Assembly (NCBI GenBank): GCA_027625915.1 | Contig: JANTQA010000047.1 | Span: 18,228,001-18,292,000, forward strand | Length of the DNA stretch: 64,000 nt | Source of the DNA: Anaeramoeba flamelloides | Taxonomy: Eukaryota > Metamonada > Anaeramoebidae | Reading direction: 5' to 3' | Shown here: positions 23,440 to 34,552 of the stretch, one piece after another | Position numbering within the stretch: the stretch's first letter is position 1 | Layout of the letters: each line of letters starts with the position of its first letter | Made by a program: the position numbers and the translations under genes | The notes under the pieces: model-generated | The model's database searches: none | Told to the model about the DNA's origin: nothing | What the model saw: the letters and a program-made list of their open reading frames with translations, nothing else

Positions 23440-24895
23440 TAACACTTTACTGGTGCTTTGCTCCTTTGTTCTGCATTTTTACAATTCTCCAAATCGAAAT
23501 AAAAATTTAAATATTTTGAAACAATTAAAAGAGTAAAAGAATCACAATAATTAAATTTCTTTCAAAGTACAAATAATTTTTTTTTTGAAAAATATATGAT
23601 CTATTTTCCTATCTTTAAAGTTTTTTGTTTTCATGTTGTGTTTTTCTATGAGGAAATCTGTTTTAAACGATCAAAAAAATTTTTGAATGACGAATATTTG
23701 TTTAAAGTTTTGATTTTTGAAATAGGAGAACCCAAATAAAATTAATATATGGCATCTAACCCTTGATTAAACAATAATTGTGAATAGAATAAAAACAAAT
23801 TTACCAATGTATTTTTTTGGATGAAATGAAGTTATTGAATGGCAAAACATGGGGAAAATTGAAATAAAGAAAAAACTTATCAAGTCCACATAAAATTCAT
23901 ACAAGACAAAGCCAATTCATCCAAAGAAGATGAGAACTGGAAAATAAAGAAATACCTAAATATTTGCCAGTTCCCAGAAATCTTCAAAGAAAAACATCCC
24001 TACTTAAACTGGAAATCATCAACTACATTATTCAAACTCAAATCGTTAAGTAATGGGTCGAATAGATACATACATAGATGGGGGAAAGTAGTAAATTCTA
24101 AAATTATGCCCATGCTGTAACAAAAAAGTTTATGACCTAGACTACTTTATTTGGGACTGTGAAAAATATGAGAGAAACTGAAAACACTGGAAAAAACAAA
24201 TCAAAAAAATCAAAAGATTTGACTAAAGAATAATAATCAAAAAAAAACACAGAGGAATTATTGAAAAAAAATGAACATAAAAGAAATCTATGACATTACT
24301 ATAGAATTTCTTTTGTCCAACATGAATCAACACACAATTAGGAAAAAGCGGCTCAAAACAAAATAAAACCAATCATCAAATTCATTTAAACCCGAAAACT
24401 TCGGGTCTCTCACAACAATTATTTTAAACCACCTAATTTTTTCCACGCTTTATTCTTTTCTTTCGATCAATTTTTACAACTTCTTCATTTTTACTCTTTC
24501 CTATTTTAGAAAACTATATTAAGTTTCAAATACTTCTGATTACTGTATCTTTTAGATACTCTTTGAATTAGAAGTCTCAAATTTAGTCACCACAAAATTC
24601 TCTCTTTAACAGATTAGATGAGGCTTCATCTAACCTTTAACAATAAACCAATATTTTTTTTGTTTTTATCACCTCCAAAATTTTTAACCCACCGATAATT
24701 TATTTGTATTGATAATTATTTATTTTTTGTTTTGTGAGTATTGTAATTTAGGAACAAGTTTTAAAATTTTGATTATTTAGTGGCTCTAATTTGGTATTTC
24801 TTTCGAAAACTGATTAAATTAGATTTTTTTTTTTTCAAAAATTGAATTTTGGTATGTTAAAAATTTTGAATTGGATTTTATAATATAAAAATAAA
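23440..24895. mobile_element. Family H DNA element copy, interrupted by a LINE fragment
   Basis: The flanks 23440-23818 and 24655-24895 match a continuous stretch of the family H element (about 38350-39598), down to the terminus that reads GGTATGTTAAAAATTTTGAA here and GGTGTGTTAAAAATTTTGAA there. The match breaks at the GTATTTTTTTG run, where about 835 bp of LINE-like DNA is inserted. Confidence 0.65.
23819..24655 (+). mobile_element. LINE 3' fragment, decayed, inserted in a family H element
   Basis: The plus-strand text retains the C-terminal part of a non-LTR reverse transcriptase, including CPCCNKKVYDLDYFIWDCEKY at 24107-24169 in its central 20 residues. It is a zinc-knuckle-like end where the usual His is Tyr. 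It compares with CSLCLKY...HFLWVC in the LINE at 50815-52245. The reading frame changes at least once upstream of that motif and there are stops, so it is dead. A-rich DNA follows. Confidence 0.6.
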
Positions 24896-25019
24896 AACTC
24901 AAAAAACTAAATGTTTTGATTATGAGAAAGTTGATAATTTTTTTTTCTTTTTATTTTTAGAAAAGATATAATAAAAATTCAAAAAAAAAATAGTTTGTAA
25001 AATGATTTATTCTATTTAT

Positions 25020-25055
25020 TCACGAAGTATATATATATATATATATATATATTGT
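25020..25055. repeat. TA microsatellite
   Basis: About 13 TA units, just beyond the 3' end of the SENP-like gene. Similar runs flank or abut DNA elements elsewhere in the window. Confidence 0.9.
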
Positions 25056-25109
25056 TTTTATTTTTTTTAATCTTCAAATCTATGTTGCTAAAAGGGAAAA
25101 TAAAAATAA

Positions 25110-27231
25110 CTATTTATAATTTAATTTTATTATCTCATTTTGTTTAACAAATTTTAAATTTATTTTTCTGAGCAAATTGAGAATTTGTTTTCTTTTCTTT
25201 GGGATTTGTTTTACATTAAATAACTGTGGATTTGTAAAAAAAAAATCTTTTTCCTTAAAATGGATTTTTTGTTTTAATAAATTTAAAGATTGAATATTCT
25301 TACAAAAATGATCAACAAATTTCAAGACAAAAACCCCACAATCTACATCATTTTCTTGTTGAGGTACATCACAATAAATAATTTTCCTTTTTGATACGAT
25401 TTGTTTCATTAAACTCCAATTTGGATTTTGATTTTGATTTTGGTTTTTTTTGTGTTTTTGATTTTGGTTTTGTTTGTGTTTTTGCTTGTGATTTTGATTT
25501 TTATTTTGGTTTTGGTTTGGATTATAAAAAAGAATTTGAATGAATTTTATTAAATTTATGATAATTTCATTTTTTTCAAAACCCCTAATCGAATCAAAAA
25601 TTAAGATCCTTAGATTGGAGATTTTTGATGGGAAACAAACAATGATTAAAAACCAATGTGATCTTTGGAAAATTGGAATGACCCAAAAATCCTTTGATTC
25701 AAGCCCTCTTTTATTAAAGAACCTCAAGCAGTCTTTTTCCTTGTTTATATAATTTTTTAATGATGTTGAAAAAAATGTATTAAAGAAATGGATTTTTAAT
25801 TTTTCTTTTTCTTTTAATTTTGTTAAATAGAGATATTTCAAATAGAAATTAATTATAGAATCACTAATACAATGATTTTTTTTGAGTGTTTTAATGTCTT
25901 GGTATTGAACAGACACAGTTCCAATTTTTTTTCTTTCGTTTAAGTCTATTGGAAATCGAATTGGGTTTTTAAATACGAAATTATTGTTCTTTTTCTTCTT
26001 CTTTTTCTTCTTCTTTTTCTTCTTCCTTATCTTTTCCTTTTCCTTTTCCTTTTCCTTTTCCTTTTCCTTTTCCTTTTCCTTTTCCTTTCTTGTTAATACC
26101 TTCACTTCTTTCCCAAAACCCCAATTAAAATTCCAATTCAGGCTTATTGTTTCTTTGCAAAAACGATTAAAAAAACTTTTTGTATTTGGTGGGTTTAAAG
26201 TATTATGAATTTCTTTTTCGTTGTCACTAATTACTATTATCTGTTGTTTCTTTTTAACATTCACCTTTTCACGATCTTTTTTCTTTCTTTTTTCTTGATG
26301 AAAGGCTTTGTGTTGTTTTTTCTTTTTCTTTGTTTTGGAGTGATCTTTTTTGTTACAAGGGATTTCATTGCTTTTTCTATTTGGAAGAAGATGCTGCTTC
26401 TTTTTGTTTGATTGTTTTTTAATTTGTTTTTCTGTTTCTTTTTCTTTTTGTTTTTGTTTTTGTTTATGTTTTTGTTTTTGTTTTTGTTTTTGTTTTTGTT
26501 TTTCTTTTTGTTTTTGTTTTGCTTTTTCCTTTTCTGTTTCCATTTCATTCATAATATTTAATTTCCGTTTTTTTTTGATGTGTGAATTTTTTCGATACCT
26601 GCAAAGGATGTCTTCCAAATTCATAACTTGTGAATTTTTTTTGTGTTTAAACTTGATATTAAAATTGATCCTTTTTTTTTTTTTTTTTTTGAGCGTTTAG
26701 TTCAAAGGATAACCAAAAGAAATTCTTTTTTTGCTTGTTGTATTTTAGATTTGTAATCATCAAGGGAGAAATATAGTAAGAACAAAATGGAATTTGAAGT
26801 GAGATATATTCTGGTTTTATTGAAAAAAAAGTTTTGTAATTTTTCACATCTTTTTTTTCATTGTTTATTAGCAACCTTTCAAGAGCAAAATGTGATTTAG
26901 TGTTCTTTCTAAAATCATTTTCTTCTTCACAAAAAACGTTCTGACGAGGAAAATGTTTTTTTTGGGTTTGAAATCTTCTTTTCAATTGTTTCTTTTCAAA
27001 TAAATCATTGGTTATTTGTGTTGCAAAAATGTTTTTGTTCCTTGTTGTGTATTTGGGATGATTTTTTTGATAAAAATCCTTTTGATTACCCTCTATAAAA
27101 CAGTTAAAGGATCTTTTTCTGTTGATCATTAATACGAAGGTTTCTCTTAAGTTCTCAAAATTTTTTTTGTTTATTTTTATTGGGTATCCAGACAAAAGAA
27201 GAACAAATTGCAAAAAATGATCTGATTTCAT
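25110..27231 (-). CDS. Ulp1/SENP-family SUMO protease (SENP6/7-like), frame split at a 19-base homopolymer
   Basis: C48 cysteine proteases remove or process SUMO. The downstream frame (26624-25110) carries the catalytic domain: ISDSIINFYLKYL, FWVIPIFQRSHWFLIIVCFP (His near residue 322 of that frame), ILIFDSIRG (Asp, 345), a Asn/Gln/Lys-repeat loop, then YCDVPQQENDVDCGVFVLKF (Gln and Cys, 428). The His, Asp, Gln and Cys are all present. The upstream frame (27231-26659, ATG start) ends IPFCSYYISPLMITNLKYNK and FFWLSFELNA, which with the following INFNIKFKHK and VMNLEDILCRY looks like the beta-rich domain that precedes the protease in SENP6/7 and Ulp2 proteins. The two frames meet in a 19-A run (26672-26690) and differ by one base. 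I infer one gene of roughly 700 residues; a length error or real slippage at the run would explain the break. Long KQ and KE repeats lie between the domains. Confidence 0.85.
25984..26092 (-). repeat. Purine-rich coding repeat (Lys-Glu and poly-Lys)
   Basis: TTTTCC and TTCTTC units on the plus strand encode a KE run followed by poly-Lys in the SENP-like gene. A second coding repeat at about 26430-26520 (TTTTTG units) encodes KQ repeats. Confidence 0.85.
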
Positions 27232-27486
27232 GATTTATTAAATTAGTTCTCTCTATTTCGAGATATTAGAATTTCTTGTCTATCCAATTTGAAAAGGGCT
27301 TTTATTTTAATTATACATCCCAAACCTATTGTAGGAACAATCCAATCGGTAATATAAATTTTTTCAGTTTTTTTTAAAACTACAAACAATTCAAGATAAA
27401 TATTACCATTTTTTGCTTTTGTTTGGAAGAGGGGAAGTAATTTGTTCTTACAGGTGTTGGTTTTTTTTTAATTTTTGAAATATAAT

Positions 27487-27660
27487 AGTGAAAAAAATAA
27501 CAGAACATGACAAGAATCCCTAAAAAGATTATTAATTTTGTATATTAGGAAAATTGATGTGTAATTTCAAATATTTTAAAATCATATCCTTTTTATAAAT
27601 AACCAAATTTTTTATGAGTTGAGTAGTAAACCTACCTAAAGTTCATTAAAGTAGGGGGTA
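27487..27660. mobile_element. Truncated family F element end
   Basis: It starts with TAGTGAAAAAAATAACAGAA and continues AAGATTATTAATTTTGTATA, then AACCTACCTAAAGTTCATTA, matching parts of the complete element at 57404-57904. The copy stops where a LINE remnant begins. Confidence 0.6.
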
Positions 27661-28760
27661 ATCTATGGCATGTCTATTTTACTGATATTCTGGGTATATT
27701 TAATTATCTTGAAACATTCTTGTCCTTTTTATCCAGAATTTTTAATTTTCAAATTTTCACTATATTTCTTAAGATTTATATCATTTAATTTTAAGTTTTT
27801 TCGTTAACAATTAATGCTTTGATTATCTTTTTTATTGAAAATTTTAAATTATTCTTGCAAGTTTGTAATTATAAGAATTTTTAATTTCTTTTTGAGTTTA
27901 AATCCTATTTTATATATTGAAATACTGATTTGCTAGGTTTTTGCTTCTGTTTTATAAATTATTCTTGGAGAATGTGATGGTATTTTAAATAAATTTTACA
28001 ACTTTTTTATCTTTTCAAACATCAATGTGTTGATGTCATTTTGTATTAGATTAAAGATAACTGTACCATAAAAAATAGTTGAATAATATTGATTTCAATA
28101 TTTGCAATTTTACACGTATGGTTAATTTATGTTGTCTAACTAAGTTTATATTTATTTTCTATAATTACCTTTCATAGTATTATTTTTGTTTTTTATTTGA
28201 AATTTTAATTGAAAGATGGAAATGTTAAAAATATTTTATTTTGGATAAAATGATTTGATTTTAAGATTTATTAGTATTTGAGTTCTTTCAAAATTCTGGG
28301 ATAATTTTATAAATTGATCTTCTTATTTTTGTCAATTTTCTGGATTTTTGCCTTCTTTTAAAAATATACGGTCATATACAAGGATTTGAAAATGATGAAC
28401 TAAATTATTAATTTTTTTCAATTAGAAATTTGTGATAAATTTAACAATTAAAGTGGAAATTTGGTACAGCCTTGACAAATTTCCAATCCCTTATTTTGTC
28501 TAATATTAATTTAACGTCGTTTATATTTTATAATTAAGTTTATTTATTGGTCATATATGTAAATAATAAATGAAATAGAGTATTAAAACATTTTTTTAAA
28601 ATCAATTATAACCAGAAAGTTTTTCTATTTTTATATTCATTTTGAAGTGTCTATGGTTCAAAAAATAAATTTAACACATGTATTCTTCTTTTTTTTAATA
28701 TTTTTTTTAATATTTACATTTAGAGAATTTGAAAATAAACTCATAGGCTCTTCTATTGAC
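27660..28760 (-). mobile_element. Decayed LINE copy
   Basis: It aligns by eye with the LINE remnant at 43440-44420, for example ATTCTTGGAGAATGTG with ATTCTTGGGGAATGTG, and the phrase ending ATAATTTTATAAATT in both. No long reading frame survives. A minus frame at 28774-29082 containing FINPEITEFLSIIDQYQ may be its upstream coding part, but that is uncertain. Confidence 0.55.
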
Positions 28761-29192
28761 TAATAAATAAGTTTTAGAACAATTCTTGAGAATTTATTTT
28801 TAATTGATATTGGTCTATAATTGAAAGAAATTCAGTTATCTCTGGGTTTATGAATAAATAAAATATTGTATTTTTTGAAATTTTTTTATAGTAGGAATAA
28901 TATTTATCCTTACGAATACTTACAAAAGAAAAAACAATCAAGAGTTTACTTGCTAATACTGAGAAACTAAAAAAACGAAAGTATGAGTAACTTGAAAATA
29001 AAATCAAAATGGAAAAGGTCAAAAAATGACAAAAGATTAAAAACAAATTAGAGAAAGAAAAATAAGATAGTTGTAATTGCAAATTTTCAAAAAGATACTC
29101 ATATATAAATCAAGACTCAATTATTAACTGTAAATAAAATTAACCATAAGTAGAATGATTGTGATTTTGGGTGTTATTAATTAAAATATAGA

Positions 29193-29215
<23 letters not shown>

Positions 29216-29225
<10 letters not shown>

Positions 29226-29796
29226 CCAAAAAAGTGGGGCATTTTTTTTTACATTTCATAAAAAATAATCTTTTTTAGTGATGGTAATCTTTAATCAATA
29301 ATACCAAATTAAGTTTAATATTTATACCGATTGAATCAACCACTTATATATTTAATTCAAAGCATGTTAGTTGAAATATTCCCAAAAAATGAAAAAAAAA
29401 ATAGATCTTTTTTTGGCTAAAACAATGTACGACCAATTTCAATAAAAAACCGGAAATATGGAATGGGAACAAATGATTTTTTAAACACGAAAATGCAGTT
29501 ATATGTTTTTAATTATATTGTAAATTTTGTTGAGATTATACAAGTTATGAAAATATTTTTTTCGATCAAAAAGAAAATAATAAACACCAATTTTCACCAT
29601 AAAAAATATCAGATAAAATCGAGATCATAAATTTTAATATATGTTATTTCTGCAAAACAATACTAAGAAACAAATTGAATTATTATCAAGAATCTATAAA
29701 TGGTGGTTAATGATTTAGGATATTTAAATCCTATTTTGAAGAATGGGTTACATAAATATATTCAAAAATAAATTTGCCCCACTTTATTGGAAATAG

Positions 29797-29800
<4 letters not shown>
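29216..29800. mobile_element. Complete family A element inside a TA microsatellite
   Basis: Ends are TAAGGTATTTCC...AGTGGGGCA and its inverted partner ending ATTGGAAATAGCTTA. TA repeats lie on both sides (29194-29215 and 29801-29840). The unit is 585 bp with no coding capacity. The termini and TA target are in the style of Tc1/mariner-derived elements. Confidence 0.88.
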
Positions 29801-29840
<40 letters not shown>

Positions 29841-29843
<3 letters not shown>

Positions 29844-30534
29844 CAATTGTATTTTGATCAATTACTACTAATAAAACCTTTTTAGATTTCACTGTTTCTT
29901 TCTTTTTTCTTTTTTTAAAGCGAATTTTTTCAATTTCCTCTTCAATTTTTTTATATTTTTTAATGATAAATATAATTTGAAGTTATTTTTTCTCCATGAA
30001 TAACCGTGAAACAGATGGACTTAAGTCTAAAATTTTAGAAAATAAGGTGAAAGAACATTTCAAGTGCAATTTCCACTTCTTCGGTAATAACAATATTAAA
30101 TAAAATAGTTCTTTCTTTATTAAATTTATTTATTTAAAAGTTTATATTAACTATCGATTGTAAAAATATTTTTTTGAACATTTTTTAACAAAAGAAGATA
30201 TTATTTTATGTTCTTTTGTTTAACTATAATTTTATAGAATTTTTTATTATAAAAATCTTTGAATGATTTATTTTTTTGATATTTTGTTATAAATTAAAAA
30301 GTTTTAAAAAGAAAAAATATAGATAATTATATTAAATTTATATCAACATTATTAGATATTAAAAATAAAAAAACTTTAAAAAAAAAATAAAAATAAAATT
30401 TTTCTCGGATTTATAGGTCTATTTGAATTTAATGGGGAAATTTTTGTTCAAAATAACCCTTAATTTTATTTTTTAGATTTTTCTGTTTTTTCAGTACCTT
30501 TTTCATAAATCTTACTATATAAACTCTTTTTCTG
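29841..30534. other. Intergenic region, nothing seen
   Basis: Low-complexity AT-rich DNA without recognisable genes or repeats, apart from the end of the TA run. Confidence 0.6.
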
Positions 30535-30672
30535 TCAAAGGGGCCCAGTTTTATTGAAGAAATGGAAGATATTCTATGAGTTTAATTCATTACTCTTATC
30601 AAACTAAAATATCAATTTTTAGATCAAAATCATTTTTTCTCATTTTGTAAAATTTTGTTTTTTTTGTTTTTT

Positions 30673-30740
<68 letters not shown>

Positions 30741-31085
30741 TTAACTTTGAAAAAAAAAATGTTTGAAAAACGAAATAAACATTAAGAAAAGTTAAGCTTT
30801 GTATGTTCTTTTTAAAATTCATACATTTACAAGTAAAAAATCTTATTATCAACGATTTTAATTTCCTAAAGAAATTGAGAATTTTGCACGAGACGTTCCA
30901 ATGAATGGGTCCCAAAAATTTTTTAACATTTTTTTTTTTTTGAAATTTATGGTTTGTTCAGGGGTTTCTTTTATAATTATGGACTCTTATAAGAAGTTTA
31001 TTATTTCTCGTATTTATAAACAATCTAAATTTAGTTGATTCTTAAAAATAAAGTGACTTTTTCATTTTTGGCTGGGCCCCTTTGA
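30535..31085. mobile_element. Putative element G with GC-rich 14-bp inverted ends and a 62-base T run
   Basis: TCAAAGGGGCCCAG at 30535-30548 returns as CTGGGCCCCTTTGA at 31072-31085, perfectly inverted. The 550-bp interior holds an uninterrupted T run at 30674-30735. No target duplication is evident and there is only one copy here, so transposon status is inferred from the termini. Confidence 0.6.
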
Positions 31086-31305
31086 GTGAAATGGGGTTTA
31101 TTTTCCAGTTTGTTAGAAAATATTCCAATAAACCATATTACATTGTTAAAATTCCTTTTTTTATAATTCCCGCTTAATATCTTATATATCTTTTTGTAAA
31201 AATAAATTTTATTTTAAATTAGACCAATGAATGATGACATTTATAATTAGTTTTATAAAAAATTCAATTATTCTAAACTATAAATACATTCAATATATAA
31301 AATAA

Positions 31306-31509
31306 TACAGTCATTTCCACTTTTAAGGCACAAAATTTCAACGAAATTTAAGGCAGAAAAAAAAATCTCGAATTAAGGCACAAAATTGAGATTCTAGTAA
31401 AATAAATTGTAAAATAAAAAAAATACAAATTTTGTGCCTTAATTTGAGATTTTTTTATGTACCTTAAATTTCGTTGAAAGTTTGTGCCTTAAAAGTGAAA
31501 CCGACTGTA
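31306..31509. mobile_element. Palindromic hairpin element, family D
   Basis: Two arms of about 85 bp each are near reverse complements: TACAGTCATTTCCACTTTTA at the left, and TTAAAAGTGAAACCGACTGTA (last 20 bases of it) at the right. Both arms hold the AAGGCACAAA and AAATTTAAGG motifs. The outer TACAGT/ACTGTA ends suggest a TA target. A remnant of one arm lies near 3518-3550. Confidence 0.85.
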
Positions 31510-31792
31510 TATATTTTATACAAAACAAGTATTGAGATTTTTTAGGAAATAAAGTCATTTTTTATTTATTTATTTTGAACCAAGACTTTAATTATTCATT
31601 TTTAAATTGGAATTTTGTAGACTTTATTATACAAATAATACGAATTTCTTTCTTTTTCCATGGAAAGTATTTTTTTGGAAATATTTTGGATAATGTTGGA
31701 TTTTGAAATAATAATAAAATTTTAGGAAAAATTTTGTAGGTTGTTTTTTCATGGAATTCTTTTAAATAAAAGTTCATAAAGATAATTATTTA

Positions 31793-32403
31793 TAAGGTAT
31801 TTCTAAAAAAGTGAGGCTTTTTTTTTTTTTTTTTTTTTTTTTTCATAGCTTATGTATTTTAAGGATAGTATTTCAATTAGTAAATTGGTAATATGAAAAT
31901 AAGATGATTATTATTGATAATACTTTAATCAGTACCCATTGTATGTATTTCAGAATATATTTATTAAAAATATATTCCAAAAAATGAAAAAAAAATAAGA
32001 ACACTTTTTATGGAGAAAACAGGGTTTACCAATTACAAAAAAGGGGGGCAATATGATAAAGGGCACAAACGATATTTTAATCAATAAAATATAGTTATAA
32101 ATTTTTTATTTCTATTTAAAATTTTTAAGAAGAATAAACATCTTAGGAAAATGAATTTTTACAATCAAAAAGAAGTAAATATTATCCCAATTTTCATCCC
32201 GAAAAAACATCTATAAAAATCCAGACTAAACACTTTTATATCTTTAATTTATGTCATACAATACCAAATAACTCAATTGAATTATGGTAAAGAATCAATT
32301 CGTGATGAATAACCATTTTGGATATTTAAAAATCGTTAAATGAGAATTATCTTTTATAAAGATCTTTTAAAATAAGTATACCACACTTTCTTGGAAATTG
32401 TTA
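31793..32403. mobile_element. Family A element, older copy
   Basis: Left end TAAGGTATTTCTAAAAAAGT and right end CACACTTTCTTGGAAATTG match the complete copy at 29216-29800 with substitutions. Inner shared text includes the block near CAATTGAATTATGG. A T-rich run of about 25 bases has grown near the left end. Confidence 0.8.
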
Positions 32404-32971
32404 ATTTTATAATGTTTTGAATTTTTCAAAACTCAGAAAAATGGATCACAAAGATAAAAACAACAATTCTTTTCTGATAAAAGAATATAAAGAAACTTAG
32501 GTATTTGGATAATTGGATTTTGTTTACATTTTACTTTGACCAGATGAGTGAAAAATTTTTTCTTGAAATTTTATATTAAATTTGCTCAAAGATTTATTAG
32601 GTTATTGCTTCTTTAATCAGATAAAATTATCAAACAAATACCTGTAGTACGGAACCCCACACAACCCATAAATTGATTTCACTATTAAAACTCTGTATAT
32701 TAATTTATTCAGATAGTATCAGGATCAATGGTCTTTAACCAATAATAAGAGGAAAAACTCAATAAAATAATACAACATTTCTATTTTTGTACCAAAAAAA
32801 ACAATAAAAGTTTCCAAAAACCCAATTTTAAACAATAAGCAAACACTGAAACAAAAAACAAAGAAATGAAACTTTTATCATTTTTTTCAAAATTGCAATT
32901 ATTTTACAACTTCAAAAAATTATTGATTTTCTTTTTTTATAATTTACACCTACTTTTCTTTTGAATGAAAT

Positions 32972-34552
32972 ATGTTTTACTTTCATTTCCTAAAAAATGA
33001 TCCCAAGAGAACAAAAACCACAAAGAAAAACAAAAAGTCTTCCACCACGATCTCGAAGGTTGTAGATAGGCTACCAAAAAAACAAAAAAATATTTTAAAA
33101 AAGATAACAGAAATCGTGGAACCCAAAAAAAAAATCTCAAAAGAAGAACGACTTGTCAATGCAATTGGCAAAAGTTTAAAGCCTTTTAAATTTGATTTCT
33201 ATTTGCTTGAAAGGTTTTTGTATTGGAGCAGTCCTTCAACCTTTATTGTTCTCTTTTTCACCATTCAGCTATTTTTTCTTTTCCTTTCACAATCCCCAGG
33301 CAACCGGATCGAAAAGGTCTTTTGTACAATTGCAATATACTTTTGCATGAGGTGTGTTGACTTTGGTGGAGCAAAACAGATTTTGTTAACAATCATTTCG
33401 CAAACAGAAAGGCCAGAAAAAAAATATAAAAAGAAACCAAACAGAAGCGTCTCATTTACTGAGGTGACTAGCGCAAAAAAGAAGAAAAAAATAATTCAAA
33501 TACAGAAATACAACTCCTATAATAATAGTAATAATAATGGCAAAAACAGTTTTACGAATGGAAACCAGAATAAGAACAAAGGTACTTATTTAAATCAAAA
33601 TAATCTTAATTCAAGCACTATTAATTTCCAAGAATCAAAACGAAACAAAATGAAACCAAATCTGCAATACACACATAATCCGAATCAGCAAGCCAAAAGT
33701 TCTAAAAAATTGAAAAAAAGAAGAAGCGAAGGCGCTTTAATCAATAAACATGGCGCAAAATCAGGATCAAAGTCTGTCAAAAGCGAAAGCAATCATTCAG
33801 ATCTCAGTATTGACGATATTGCCAATGAAATCCTTTCTGATTTTTCTGAATCGGAAAGCGAAAGGCTATACCACAGCAAAGACTTTGAAGAAAAACTTAA
33901 CACAAACGAACAGACAATAAATCATAATATCAAAGATGATATCAAAAAAAAACAAGAAAAGAATTTTGGCATACAAACTGACAACAATAATTCTGAAGAT
34001 CAAAATATTAACGAGAGAAAATCTGAAAAAAGAAATCGAAGAAATAGTGTTGATAGTTTTTCGAACCTAACCAGTGAAAGCCCCAAAAAAGAAAAAGACC
34101 AATCGATTAAAAGTGAAAAAACCAATCAAAGAAAAACAGTACAGAAAAGAAGAAAGAAAAAAAAAAAAAAAAAAACCAAAAATGATCAGGCTAAAAAGGG
34201 CAAGGAAGCAATAAATAAGAAATATGAGTGCAAATACATTACCATTGATAAAGTCTCAAGATTTATCTCTAGTTGGTATTATTTTATCAAGTTATTAGTA
34301 ATAAGTACATTTGAAATGTTTAAATCAAAAAGCAAAACAATTAATCTTTTTAATATCTTTGTGCTATCTATCACTTTTATAATGATCCCTTATTTAAATC
34401 TCTTTAAAACCTTGTGGGTAATTACAAATATTATCTTAATTATTCCTGGGGTTTGGATTAATTGGGATAGATTCACTTTTTTTTTTGAGATATTTATTTT
34501 CCATTTTCTAAAATTTGTTAAAAATTTGAAAATTGAAAATAAAAATAAATAA
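32972..34552 (+). CDS. Two-hairpin membrane protein, reticulon-homology (RETREG/FAM134-like) candidate
   Basis: A 526-residue intronless frame from the ATG at 32972. A Lys-rich N-terminus leads into residues 77-130: LLERFLYWSSPSTFIVLFFT, then a second hydrophobic stretch KVFCTIAIYFCM, forming one membrane hairpin. About 300 hydrophilic residues follow, rich in Asn, Ser, Lys and acidic blocks, with poly-Lys near residue 400. Near the C-terminus, SRFISSWYYFIKLLVIS and FNIFVLSITFIMIPYLNL with IILIIPGVWINWDRF form a second hairpin. The pair of hairpins, the YW-SP motif before the first and the PGVW motif in the second are similar to reticulon-homology domains of FAM134-type ER-shaping and ER-phagy proteins. 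That match is by pattern only; no clear LC3-interacting motif was found. Pex30-type peroxin proteins are an alternative. Confidence 0.6.
   Translation: MFYFHFLKNDPKRTKTTKKNKKSSTTISKVVDRLPKKQKNILKKITEIVEPKKKISKEERLVNAIGKSLKPFKFDFYLLERFLYWSSPSTFIVLFFTIQLFFLFLSQSPGNRIEKVFCTIAIYFCMRCVDFGGAKQILLTIISQTERPEKKYKKKPNRSVSFTEVTSAKKKKKIIQIQKYNSYNNSNNNGKNSFTNGNQNKNKGTYLNQNNLNSSTINFQESKRNKMKPNLQYTHNPNQQAKSSKKLKKRRSEGALINKHGAKSGSKSVKSESNHSDLSIDDIANEILSDFSESESERLYHSKDFEEKLNTNEQTINHNIKDDIKKKQEKNFGIQTDNNNSEDQNINERKSEKRNRRNSVDSFSNLTSESPKKEKDQSIKSEKTNQRKTVQKRRKKKKKKKTKNDQAKKGKEAINKKYECKYITIDKVSRFISSWYYFIKLLVISTFEMFKSKSKTINLFNIFVLSITFIMIPYLNLFKTLWVITNIILIIPGVWINWDRFTFFFEIFIFHFLKFVKNLKIENKNK

Noticed and set aside
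30640-30915. 91-codon minus frame with poly-Lys
   Set aside because: Created by the 62-base homopolymer inside element G; no conserved residues.
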